Position numbers and translations under genes: made by a program | Shown: one piece after another, positions 24,926 through 32,636 of the stretch | How positions within the stretch are numbered: position 1 is the stretch's first letter | Layout of the letters: every line of letters starts with the position of its first letter | Notes under the pieces: generated by a model | What the model was told of the DNA's origin: nothing | Database searches by the model: none | The model's input: only the letters and a program-made list of their open reading frames with translations | Assembly: GCF_009451885.1 (NCBI RefSeq) | Contig: NZ_WIAO01000003.1 | Location: 221,374-285,373, forward strand | DNA length: 64,000 nucleotides | Reading direction: 5' to 3' | Source: Glycomyces albidus | GTDB lineage: Bacteria > Actinomycetota > Actinomycetes > Mycobacteriales > Micromonosporaceae

Positions 24926-27040
24926 TCACGCCTGGAGCGCGAGCGTCAGCGGATGGACCGCCGTGGCACCCGCCTCGCGCAGCCGCATGGCGGCCACGGT
25001 CGCCGTCCAGCCGCTGTCGCGCACGTCGTCGACGAGCAGCACGCTCACCGCCGGCACCGGGAAGTCCACAGTGAACGCGTCCAGGACCTGGTGCAGCCGC
25101 TGGGCGCTGTTGGCCCGGTGCGCGCCGGAGACCGCGCCCGGGGTCCGCCCGAGCGCGCCGAGGTACTCCATGCGGCCGAGCCGCGCGATCCGCTCGGCGA
25201 GGCCGTCCACCAGGCGCGGGCGCGAGAGCGAACCGGTCGAGACCACCGCCGAGGGCCGCTCGGACCAGTCCCACGCGGCCAGGACCTTGACGACGGCGCC
25301 GAAGACGTCGTCGGGCACGTCCCGGTCGACCCCGTCGCCCAGGAGCGCGCGCAGCGGCCCGCCCCAGCCGATGTCCGACAGCCGCGCGAGCGCCCGCCCC
25401 GGCTCTGCGCCCAGCTCGGGCGCGATCTTGCCCTTCAAGTCCACGCCGAGCGCCTGCATCCCCGTGGGCCACATGCGCTTCGGCTCGACCGTGACGCCCG
25501 GTTTCGACAGTGCCGCGGCCGCGTCCTCGGCCGCCTCCGCGGCGACCTTCACCTCGATGCGGGTGCCGGTGCAGTTGTCGCAGCGCCCGCACGGCGCGGC
25601 CTCGGCGTCGTCGAGCTCGGCGCGCAGGAACTCCAGCCGGCACCGGTCGGTCGCCTCGTACGCGAGCATCCGCTGCTGCTCGTGCCGGCGGGCGGCGGCG
25701 ACCTTCGCGTACCGCTCGGCGTCGTAGGTCCACGGCATGCCCGTGGCCTCCCACCCGCCCTTGACCCGGCGCACCGCGCCGTCCACGTCCAGGACCTTCA
25801 GCATCATCTCGAGCCTGGTGCGCCGCAGGTCGACCCGGGTCTCCAGGGCCGCGGTGGACAGGGCCCGGCCCTCGGCGGCCAGCACGTCGAGCGTGCGGCG
25901 CACCGCCTCTTCGGACGGGAACGACAGCGACCCGAAGTAGTCCCAGATCGCGCGGTCCTCGGCCCCCGGCAGCAGCACCACCTCGGCGCGGTCGCGGGCG
26001 CGCCCGGCGCGGCCGATCTGCTGGTAGTACGCCACCGGCGACGACGGCGCTCCCAAGTGGACGACGAAGCCGAGGTCGGGCTTGTCGAAGCCCATACCGA
26101 GCGCGCTGGTGGCCACGAGCGCCTTGATGCGGTCGTTCAGCAGGTCGTCCTCGCGCGCGAGGCGCTCGGCGTTGTCGGTGCGGCCGGTGTAGGAGGCGAC
26201 GGCGTGGCCACGGCCCGACAGGTAGTCGCTGACCTCCTCGGCGGCGGCCACGGTGAGCGTGTAGACGATCCCGGAGCCGTCGAAGCGCGTGAGGGCCTCG
26301 TCGAGCCAGGCGAGGCGGTGGGCGTTGTCCGGGAGATCGGCCACGGACAGGTGCAGCGACTCGCGGTCGAGGGTGCCGCGCAGGACCAGTGTGGGGGTGC
26401 CGGGCCGGTCGAGCTGCTCGGCGACGTCGTCGGAGACGCGGGCGTTCGCGGTGGCGGTGGTGGCCAGGACCGGGACGCGTTCGGGCAGGTCGTCGATGAA
26501 CGTCGCGATGCGGCGGTAGTCGGGCCGGAAGTCGTGGCCCCAGTCGGAGATGCAGTGGGCCTCGTCGACGACGAGCATCCCGCATCCGGCGGCGAGCTTG
26601 GGGAGCTGGTAGTCGCGAAAGGACGGGTTGTTGAGCCGCTCGGGGCTGATGAGGAGCACGTCGACCGCGTCCTCGGCGATCGCCTCGGCGATGGCGTCCC
26701 AGTCCTCGGGGTTGGCGGAGTTGATGGTGCGGGCCCGGATGCCGGCGCGCTCGGCGGCCTCGATCTGGTTGCGCATGAGCGCGAGCAGCGGCGAGACGAT
26801 GACCGTGGGGCCGGCGCCGCGGCGCCGCAGCAGCGCCGTGGAGGTGAAGTAGACGGCGGACTTGCCGAACCCGGTGCGCTGCACCAGCAGGACGCGGCGC
26901 CCCGGCTCCTCCGGCCCGCCCGTGCAGAGCGCTTCGATCGCCCGCCACTGGTCGTCGCGCAGGCGCGCGTGCTCGCCCGCGAGGGCGCGCAGCAGCGCCT
27001 CGGCCTCGTCCCTGAGCGTCTCCGTGGTGCTTCCCGCCAT
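24926..27040 (-). CDS. recQ: RecQ family DNA helicase fused to a phosphoribosyltransferase-like domain
   Basis: 704 residues from the ATG at 27040. The SF2 helicase core has Walker A QRTGFGKS (54-61), DEAH box [11 protein letters not shown] (157-167), [13 protein letters not shown] and the QIGRAGR motif VI. A zinc-binding RecQ-Ct segment follows (CRLEF...CGRCDNC), then a winged-helix-like region. The last 100 or so residues end in [14 protein letters not shown] (about 665-679), the PRPP-binding loop signature of type I phosphoribosyltransferases. No HRDC domain is seen. The enzyme should unwind DNA 3'-5' in repair; the role of the PRTase-like domain is unknown. The longer open frame to 27226 lies in the divergent gene's coding region. 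Confidence 0.92.
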   Translation of the reverse strand: MAGSTTETLRDEAEALLRALAGEHARLRDDQWRAIEALCTGGPEEPGRRVLLVQRTGFGKSAVYFTSTALLRRRGAGPTVIVSPLLALMRNQIEAAERAGIRARTINSANPEDWDAIAEAIAEDAVDVLLISPERLNNPSFRDYQLPKLAAGCGMLVVDEAHCISDWGHDFRPDYRRIATFIDDLPERVPVLATTATANARVSDDVAEQLDRPGTPTLVLRGTLDRESLHLSVADLPDNAHRLAWLDEALTRFDGSGIVYTLTVAAAEEVSDYLSGRGHAVASYTGRTDNAERLAREDDLLNDRIKALVATSALGMGFDKPDLGFVVHLGAPSSPVAYYQQIGRAGRARDRAEVVLLPGAEDRAIWDYFGSLSFPSEEAVRRTLDVLAAEGRALSTAALETRVDLRRTRLEMMLKVLDVDGAVRRVKGGWEATGMPWTYDAERYAKVAAARRHEQQRMLAYEATDRCRLEFLRAELDDAEAAPCGRCDNCTGTRIEVKVAAEAAEDAAAALSKPGVTVEPKRMWPTGMQALGVDLKGKIAPELGAEPGRALARLSDIGWGGPLRALLGDGVDRDVPDDVFGAVVKVLAAWDWSERPSAVVSTGSLSRPRLVDGLAERIARLGRMEYLGALGRTPGAVSGAHRANSAQRLHQVLDAFTVDFPVPAVSVLLVDDVRDSGWTATVAAMRLREAGATAVHPLTLALQA

Positions 27041-27095
27041 GGGCACTGTTCTACAGCACTGGTGTGACAGCGGCGCCGCCGCTAGGCTCGGACCG

Positions 27096-27692
27096 ATGCA
27101 CACCGACGCACCGATCGAAGTCCCATGGAAGTCCGGCGCCTGGACGGCGCTGCCGGTCGCGGCCGAAGAGGCCGGCGGGCGGCTGCGCGTCACCGCGGCC
27201 GAGGGCAGCGACGCCTGGCGGCACACCGCCTACGGGTTCGTCCACGACAGCGAGCACGCCCTCTTGGAGGCGTGGAATCCGGAGCAGGCGGTGGAGGTGA
27301 GCTTCATCGCGGCCTTCGACGCGCAGTTCGACCAGGCCGGTCTCTTCATCCGCCTCGACGCCGAGCGCTGGGTGAAGACCGGTCTCGAATTCGCCGACGG
27401 CGCGCTCCAGCTCGGCGCCGTCGTCACCAACGGCCGCTCGGACTGGTCGACCGCGCCGGTGCCCGAATGGGCCGGCAGGGAGGTGACGATCCGCGCCTCC
27501 CGCTTCAACGACGCGGTCGTCATCCGCGCCCGCGCGGGGGAGGACGACCCGTGGCGCCTCGTGCGCCTCGCCCCGCTCGACCCGGACGCGCCCGCCGAGG
27601 CCGGGCCGTTCTGCTGCGCGCCTTCCCGGGCGGGCCTCACTGTCGAGTTCACGTCGTGGCGCCTGACCGAACCAGACGCGGACCTGCACTGA
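27096..27692 (+). CDS. DUF1349 domain-containing protein
   Basis: 198 residues, no signal peptide. The whole length matches the DUF1349 beta-jelly-roll family (concanavalin-like): a WKSG start, [17 protein letters not shown] segments, [30 protein letters not shown] and a final FTSWRL strand. The family may bind carbohydrate, but its function is not established. It is divergent from recQ with 55 bases between them. I see no ribosome binding site better than the weak GGACCG before the ATG at 27096. Confidence 0.85.
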   Translation: MHTDAPIEVPWKSGAWTALPVAAEEAGGRLRVTAAEGSDAWRHTAYGFVHDSEHALLEAWNPEQAVEVSFIAAFDAQFDQAGLFIRLDAERWVKTGLEFADGALQLGAVVTNGRSDWSTAPVPEWAGREVTIRASRFNDAVVIRARAGEDDPWRLVRLAPLDPDAPAEAGPFCCAPSRAGLTVEFTSWRLTEPDADLH

Positions 27693-27887
27693 CGGTCGCC
27701 GCAGCGGACGCGGCGCCGATCACGGCACCGATCACGGGGCCGCTGTTCGGGATCCGGTGCAGGGCGGCGAGTCAACGGGCGCGCCTTAGCCGACTCGTCT
27801 TCGGGCGGACGGTGGCGTTCCCGGCTCGGGTGAGTCCCGCTCGCGTTCGCTGCGGTGCAGTGATGTCGGACCCCAGGTGTACTTTTG

Positions 27888-27926
27888 CGCCAGGGGTCCC
27901 TTAAGCCGGAAATATCATGATTTAGG
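27888..27926 (+). repeat. Dispersed intergenic element, copy 2
   Basis: It repeats the same 18-base block, CGCCAGGGGTCCCTTAAG, then CC and GGAAATATCATGATTTAGG. Against copy 1 the centre of the second dyad has changed from ATCGCGAT to ATCATGAT, which keeps it palindromic. It lies between convergent genes, four bases from the stop codon at 27930. The rest of 27693-27929 holds nothing else I can name. Confidence 0.7.
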
Positions 27927-27929
27927 CCG

Positions 27930-28301
27930 TTAATCCCGGTCATCTGTTTCGGCGGGTGCCGCTCCGTCCAGCTCGGCGGCAAGGAGTTTCAGGTCGTAGA
28001 CCGACATCCGCTGGGCCTGGTCGGCGCGGCCTTTCGTGTTCACCCTCACGCCGTCCTCGCGGAGCAGGTCGGGCACGTCCCTGCCGGAGCGGCCGTCGGA
28101 CCACCGGAACCCCTCCGAGACCGTGCCGCCCGCGGTCAGCACCCGGTAGGCGCGGGTCACGTCGCCGTCGCGCATGTACGCGCCGACCTGGCGCGGGCCG
28201 GTGCCGATGAGCTCGGCGAGATCGCCGTACGAGGTCCACGTGCCGTCCGGCAGCGCCTCCACGACCCGCTTCACCAGGTCCCAATCCTGCTCAGTCGTCA
28301 T
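27930..28301 (-). CDS. Alkyltransferase-like (ATL/MGMT family) DNA-binding protein
   Basis: 123 residues from the ATG at 28301. It has the winged-helix DNA-binding fold of O6-alkylguanine transferases (ALPDGTWTSYGDLAELIGTGPRQVGAYMR). The region that would hold the PCHRV active site reads RAYRV (residues 50-54), so the alkyl-accepting cysteine is alanine (A51). By analogy with ATL proteins it would bind alkylated guanine and flag it for excision repair instead of repairing it. The C-terminal half (DVPDLLREDGVRVNTKGRADQAQRM) is a feature of the actinobacterial MGMT-like family. Confidence 0.72.
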   Translation of the reverse strand: MTTEQDWDLVKRVVEALPDGTWTSYGDLAELIGTGPRQVGAYMRDGDVTRAYRVLTAGGTVSEGFRWSDGRSGRDVPDLLREDGVRVNTKGRADQAQRMSVYDLKLLAAELDGAAPAETDDRD

Positions 28302-28430
28302 GCCCGCGAGCCTAACCGGCACCCCGGACGCCCCCGCCCGGCGGCGGCCCGACCAGTCCCCGCGGCGGGCCGGGCCACTGGCCCGGCCGCGCCCGGCTAC
28401 GAACGCGGCACCAGGTGTTAACGTCGAAGC

Positions 28431-28514
28431 CGACAGGGGAGCCGATTGGCTGAGAGTGCGGAACCGACCGCAGACCCTCACACCTGATCCGGGTAATACC
28501 GGCGTAGGAAGTCG
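28431..28514 (+). promoter_or_regulatory. TPP riboswitch (THI element)
   Basis: The conserved core is plain: GGCTGAGAGT, then ACCCTCACACCTGATC, then GGGTAATACCGGCGTAGGAA. The closing helix pairs CGAC (28431-28434) with GTCG (28511-28514). It lies 51 bases upstream of the ykoE start and should shut off the thiamine transporter operon when thiamine pyrophosphate is plentiful. Confidence 0.95.
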
Positions 28515-28565
28515 TCGTGTGCCGCTGTCGCGCCGTGTCCCTCGATGCACTTGAAAGGCAAGCCC

Positions 28566-29171
28566 ATGCCTACCGACAGCACCGCTCCGGCCGCCCCCGG
28601 CCGCTGGCGCACCGTCGACATCCTCACCTGCGCCGTCCTCGCCGTCGCCTTCGGCGTCGTCTTCTGGGCCTGGAACTTCGTCTGGGCCGGCCTGGACCCC
28701 GTCCTCGCGTTCCTGCCCCCGCTCAAGGGCATCCTCTACGGCGTCTGGCTCATCCCCGCCGTCCTCGCCCCGCTCATCGTCCGCCGCGTCGGCGCCGGCC
28801 TCCTCACCGAAGCCCTCGCCGCCACCGTCTCCGCCCTCCTCGGCTCCGTGTGGGGCGTCCTCGTCATCTACCAGGGTCTCCTCCAGGGCCTCGGCGGCGA
28901 GATCGCATTCGCCGCCGGACGCTACCGCCGCTTCGGCACCGCCACCGCCGTCGCCGCCGGCGCGCTCGCCTGCGTCGCCGCCACCCTCTTCGACGTCGTC
29001 GTCTGGTACCCCGACACCGCTCTCTGGGCGTTCAAGATCCCCTACATCGCCTTCGCCGCCCTCTCCGGCGCGATCGTCGCCGGCCTCGGCTCCAAGGCGC
29101 TCGTCGCCGCCATGCTGCCCACCGGCGTCCTCGACCGGTTCCCCGCCGGGCGCGAGCGGGCCCGGATCTGA
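28566..29171 (+). CDS. ykoE: ECF transporter S component for thiamine precursor (YkoE)
   Basis: 201 residues from the ATG at 28566 (AAAGG upstream), about five or six transmembrane helices. The membrane substrate-binding subunit of an energy-coupling factor transporter. Typical YkoE segments are VDILTCAVLAVAFGVVFWAWN, PPLKGILYGVWLIPAVLAPLIVRRVGAGLLTE and FDVVVWYPDTALWAFK. YkoE proteins bind thiamine or its pyrimidine precursor HMP. The TPP riboswitch upstream and the YkoD/YkoC genes downstream confirm the role. Confidence 0.93.
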   Translation: MPTDSTAPAAPGRWRTVDILTCAVLAVAFGVVFWAWNFVWAGLDPVLAFLPPLKGILYGVWLIPAVLAPLIVRRVGAGLLTEALAATVSALLGSVWGVLVIYQGLLQGLGGEIAFAAGRYRRFGTATAVAAGALACVAATLFDVVVWYPDTALWAFKIPYIAFAALSGAIVAGLGSKALVAAMLPTGVLDRFPAGRERARI

Positions 29172-29175
29172 CCCC

Positions 29176-30615
29176 GTGATCCCGGTCGAGTTCCGCGGCT
29201 ACGCCTGGCGCCACGCCGGACGGCGAGCCCAGGCCGTCACGGGCGTCGACCTGCGCGTCGAGCCCGGCGAGCGGGTGCTCCTGCTCGGCCCCTCCGGGTC
29301 GGGCAAGTCCACCCTGCTCGCCGCGCTCGCCGGGCTCCTCACCGAGGACGCCGGCGACCAGGACGGCGAGGTCCTCCTCGACGGCAAGTCCGCCGCCGAC
29401 CAGCGCGGCCGCGTCGGCATCCTCTTCCAGGACCCGGAGACGCAGCTCGTCATGGCCCGCGCCGGCGACGACGTCGCCTTCGGACTCGAGAACCAGGCCG
29501 TCCCCCGCGGCGAGATCTGGCCCCGCGTCCACGACGCCCTCCGCGCCGTCGGCTTCCCCTACGGACCCGACCGGGACACGCACGCCCTCTCCGGCGGCGA
29601 GCAGCAGCGCCTCGCCCTCGCCGGCGTCCTCGCCCGTCGCCCCGAGCTGATCCTCCTCGACGAACCCACCGCGAACCTCGACCCCGAAGGCGCCCAAGGC
29701 GTCCGCGACGCTCTCCGGGCCGCGCTGGCCGAGACGGACGCGACTCTCATCGTCGTCGAGCACCGCGTCGCCGACATCCTCGACCTCGTCGACCGCGTCA
29801 TCGCCCTCGGCCCCGGCGGCACGCCCATCGCCGACGGCCCCGCCGCACGCGTCCTCGCCGACCACGGCGACGCGCTCGCCGCCCAAGGCGTCTGGGTGCC
29901 CGGCGCGCCGCTGCCGCACCGTCCCGGCGGCACCCCCGGCGACACCGCCCTGCGCGGAGACGGCCTCGCGCTCACCTACCCGGGGGCGGCCCGGCCCGCC
30001 CTCGACGGCGTCACCTTCGAACTGCGACAAGGCGAACTGCTCGCCGTCACCGGCCCCAACGGCTCCGGAAAGTCCACACTGGCGCTCCTCGCCGGAGGAC
30101 TCGCCAAGCCCGACGCCGGGACCGCGACCGTCCCGGGGGAGCGCCGTCCCCTGCACCGGCTCCCCGCGCGGCGGCTCGCCACTCGCGTCGGGTCGGTCTT
30201 CCAGGACCCCGAGCACCAGTTCGTCACCGCCACCGTCCGCGACGAACTCGCCTTCGGCTCCAAGCAGGCCGGATGGCCGAAGGACCGCATCGACGCCCGC
30301 GTCGCCGAACTCCTCGACCGCCTCCGCCTCGCCCCGCTCGCCGAAGCCAACCCGCACACCCTCTCCGGCGGCGAGGCCCGCCGCCTCTCGGTCGCCGGCG
30401 CCCTCGCCGCCGCTCCGGGCGTGCTCCTCCTGGACGAACCCACCTTCGGCCAGGACCGCCGCACCTGGGGCGAACTCGTCGACCTCACCGCCGACATCCG
30501 CGACGAGGGCACCGCGCTCCTCGCCGTCACCCACGACCGCGACTTCGCGGCGGCACTCGGCGCACGAGAACTCGCCCTGGAGAACGGGCGCACCGCAGGG
30601 GAGGTCCCGTGTTGA
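29176..30615 (+). CDS. ykoD: ECF transporter duplicated ATP-binding subunit (YkoD)
   Basis: 479 residues carrying two ABC ATPase domains in one chain, each powering thiamine/HMP uptake. Domain 1 has Walker A GPSGSGKST (38-46), the ABC signature LSGGEQQR and Walker B LILLDEPTANLD. Domain 2 has Walker A GPNGSGKST (about 292-300), signature LSGGEARR and Walker B VLLLDEPTFG. A GTG start lies five bases after the ykoE stop. The 3' end falls inside a tandemly repeated stretch that separates it from ykoC. Confidence 0.93.
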   Translation: MIPVEFRGYAWRHAGRRAQAVTGVDLRVEPGERVLLLGPSGSGKSTLLAALAGLLTEDAGDQDGEVLLDGKSAADQRGRVGILFQDPETQLVMARAGDDVAFGLENQAVPRGEIWPRVHDALRAVGFPYGPDRDTHALSGGEQQRLALAGVLARRPELILLDEPTANLDPEGAQGVRDALRAALAETDATLIVVEHRVADILDLVDRVIALGPGGTPIADGPAARVLADHGDALAAQGVWVPGAPLPHRPGGTPGDTALRGDGLALTYPGAARPALDGVTFELRQGELLAVTGPNGSGKSTLALLAGGLAKPDAGTATVPGERRPLHRLPARRLATRVGSVFQDPEHQFVTATVRDELAFGSKQAGWPKDRIDARVAELLDRLRLAPLAEANPHTLSGGEARRLSVAGALAAAPGVLLLDEPTFGQDRRTWGELVDLTADIRDEGTALLAVTHDRDFAAALGARELALENGRTAGEVPC

Positions 30616-30868
30616 GCCCAGTGTTGGTCCTCGGCCTTGCCTGGGCTGCTGCGGGAGCCGAGTGCCCGGGCGATGCCCCGTCGAGTCTGGACGCCGCACG
30701 CGGGCCCGCCTCGATCCTGCGAACCGCGGGGGAGGCCGTGTTGAGCCCGGTTCCGGTCGTCGGCCTCCCCTGGTCGACCGCAAGGGCCGACTGCCGGGGC
30801 GATGCCCTGTCGATCCTGGACGCCGTACGCGGACCCGCCTCGATCCTGTGCACGGCCGGGGAGGTCCG
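30598..30868 (+). repeat. Tandem duplication of the ykoD/ykoC junction
   Basis: Two consecutive units (30598-30728, 131 bases; 30729-30857, 129 bases) each begin with GGGGAGG and a GTG-TTGA start/stop junction. The first bases of a third unit (30858-30868) form the true ykoC ribosome binding site and start. The units are clearly related along their length but have diverged. Confidence 0.85.
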
Positions 30869-30875
30869 GTGCTGA
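30609..30875 (+). CDS. Possible small ORF made of two 43-residue repeats
   Basis: An 88-codon frame opens at a GTG (30609) with a good GGGGAGG site. It overlaps the ykoD stop by seven bases (GTGTTGA) and ends overlapping the ykoC start by seven bases (GTGCTGA). The product is two copies of a 43-residue unit beginning VLSP and ending RGPASIL-(R/C)TAGE. The conserved frame suggests it could be translated and keep ykoD-ykoC coupling. I recognise no family, and it may be only a by-product of DNA duplication. Confidence 0.35.
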   Translation: MLSPVLVLGLAWAAAGAECPGDAPSSLDAARGPASILRTAGEAVLSPVPVVGLPWSTARADCRGDALSILDAVRGPASILCTAGEVRC

Positions 30876-31660
30876 CCTTCGCCCCCGTCTGCGGACCCGA
30901 TGCGCCGATCGCCCGCGCCAACCCCGTCGCCAAGCTCGCCGCCGTCGCGCTGGTGACCGTCGTCGCGCTCGTCGCCGGCGACTGGCTCACCCCGCTGCTC
31001 CTGCTCGCCGCCATGCTGATCGTCCTGCCGTTCACCGGCATCCGGGCCCGGCCCCTCGCCAGGCGCCTGCGCTGGCTGTGGCTGGCCGCCGGCACGGTGG
31101 TCATCGTCAACGCCCTGTTCGCCGCCGAGCAGACCGGCCGCATCCTGCTCACCCTCGGCCCCGTCGCGATCGGCTCCGGCGCGCTCCTCGACGGCGTCGC
31201 GATCGGCCTGCGCGTCTGCGTCGCCGCCACCGCCGGCGTCCTGGTCTTCGCCACCACCGATCCGACCGACCTCGCCGACGCGCTCACCCAGCAGTTGAAG
31301 GCCCCGCCGCGCTTCACCATCGGGTCGCTCGCCGCGCTCCGGCTCCTCCCGCTGCTCGGCGCCGAATGGAACCAGATCACCACCGCGCGCCGCGCCCGCG
31401 GCCTCGAAGGCGGCTGGAACCCCGTGCGGCGCACCAGACTCTTCGCCTCCACCATGTTCGCGCTCCTCGTCGGCGCCATCCGCCGCGCCGGACGCCTCGC
31501 CGCCGCCATGGACGCCCGCGGTTTCGACACCGAGATCCCGCGGACCCACGCCCGCGAGCAGCGGATGCGCCCGGGCGACTGGGCGGTCATCGCTCTGGCG
31601 GCCGGGGCGGCCGCAGCGGCCGTCGCCGTCAGCGTCGCCGCCGGGACCTTCACCGTCTGA
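30869..31660 (+). CDS. ykoC: ECF transporter transmembrane coupling subunit (YkoC, CbiQ family)
   Basis: 263 residues from a GTG at 30869 with GGGGAGG upstream. The T component of the thiamine ECF transporter, with about five transmembrane helices: NPVAKLAAVALVTVVALVAG, LLLLAAMLIVLPF and so on. The conserved cytoplasmic coupling motif of the family appears as ARRARGLEGGW, with a second Ala-Arg-Gly-like motif AAAMDARGFD near residue 212. It links YkoE to the YkoD ATPases. It is the last gene of the riboswitch-controlled operon. Confidence 0.9.
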   Translation: MLTFAPVCGPDAPIARANPVAKLAAVALVTVVALVAGDWLTPLLLLAAMLIVLPFTGIRARPLARRLRWLWLAAGTVVIVNALFAAEQTGRILLTLGPVAIGSGALLDGVAIGLRVCVAATAGVLVFATTDPTDLADALTQQLKAPPRFTIGSLAALRLLPLLGAEWNQITTARRARGLEGGWNPVRRTRLFASTMFALLVGAIRRAGRLAAAMDARGFDTEIPRTHAREQRMRPGDWAVIALAAGAAAAAVAVSVAAGTFTV

Positions 31661-31847
31661 GCCGCCACCGGTGTCACAGCGGCGAACGAACGGCATCCGC
31701 GCACCCGCACGGCCCCTTCACTCCTCCGCCCGCCGTCGGCGACGCCCGCTCCGCGATTTCGTTCGGTGCGCTCCCCGCCTCGGCGGCAATGCGGCACATT
31801 GTCCGAACGAGCCCCGGTGGGGCCGTCCGTCGTCCTACGGTGGGACC

Positions 31848-32468
31848 ATGCGACTCACCAAGTTCGGTCATTCCTGCGTCAGGCTCGACACCGGCGAAGG
31901 GGCCGTCGTCATCGACCCCGGCGTCTTCTCCGACCCGGCCGCGCTCGACGGCGCCGACGCCGTCTTCATCACGCACCAGCACCCCGACCACTGCAACGAC
32001 CCCGCCCTCCGGCTGCTCGCCGAAGACCGGCCCGACGTCCGGATATTCGGACCGAGCGGGGTCTCGGCGACCCTCGCCGACGTCCCGTTCACGGTCGTCA
32101 GCGCCGACGACGTGATCCCCGTTGCCGGCACCGAAGTGAAGGTCTTCGGCGAACACCACGCGCTCGCGCACGCCGACATCCCCGTGGTCCAGAACGTCGG
32201 CTACCTCATCGACGGGATCTACCACCCCGGCGACTCGTTCACCGTCCCCGACGCCCCGGTCAGGGCCCTTCTCGTGCCGGTCGCCGCGCCCTGGCTCAAA
32301 CTCGCCGAGGCCATCGACTTCATCCGCGCCGTCGACGCCCCGGCCGTCTACCCCATCCACGACGCGATCCTCAACGACGACGGCCTCGCCATCGTCGACC
32401 GCATGCTCGCGAACCTCATCGGCGAGCCCTTCCAGCGCATCCCCAACGGCGTCGAATCGACCGTCTGA
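31848..32468 (+). CDS. MBL-fold metallo-hydrolase (UlaG/YtnP-like)
   Basis: 206 residues from the ATG at 31848. The metallo-beta-lactamase fold is clear: a FGHSCVRLDTGEGAVVIDPG start, the zinc motif HQHPDH (H43, H45, D47, H48), HHALAHADI, YLIDGIYHPGDSF and YPIHDAILND. No signal peptide, so it is cytoplasmic. This small subgroup of the superfamily has no agreed substrate. The gene has no obvious ribosome binding site and may be leaderless (CTACGG upstream). A strong hairpin follows. Confidence 0.88.
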   Translation: MRLTKFGHSCVRLDTGEGAVVIDPGVFSDPAALDGADAVFITHQHPDHCNDPALRLLAEDRPDVRIFGPSGVSATLADVPFTVVSADDVIPVAGTEVKVFGEHHALAHADIPVVQNVGYLIDGIYHPGDSFTVPDAPVRALLVPVAAPWLKLAEAIDFIRAVDAPAVYPIHDAILNDDGLAIVDRMLANLIGEPFQRIPNGVESTV

Positions 32469-32499
32469 CCCCGCCATCGGTGCGGGCCGACGAACGCAC

Positions 32500-32534
32500 A
32501 CCGGCGCCCCGGGCCGATCGGCCCGGGCGCCGGT
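32500..32534. terminator. Terminator after the MBL-fold gene
   Basis: A 15-bp GC stem with one bulged C (32500-32515 with 32520-32534) and a GATC loop, between convergent genes. Confidence 0.8.
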
Positions 32535-32636
32535 TCCTACGGGCCCTGGTTTCCATTGCAGCGCACCGAGTCTCGAATCCCGGGCGGCATTCGCCCGCCC
32601 GAGGCTCCGCTTGAGCGAGCGTCTCCCCGCCCGAGA

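Noticed and set aside
30598..30868. CRISPR array
   Set aside because: Two adjacent roughly 130-base units without spacers; a tandem duplication, not repeat-spacer structure. No other CRISPR-like pattern was seen in the window.
29032..31797. Minus-strand frame across ykoDC (921 codons)
   Set aside because: Opposes clear ABC motifs; no domain; would cross the tandem repeat by chance.
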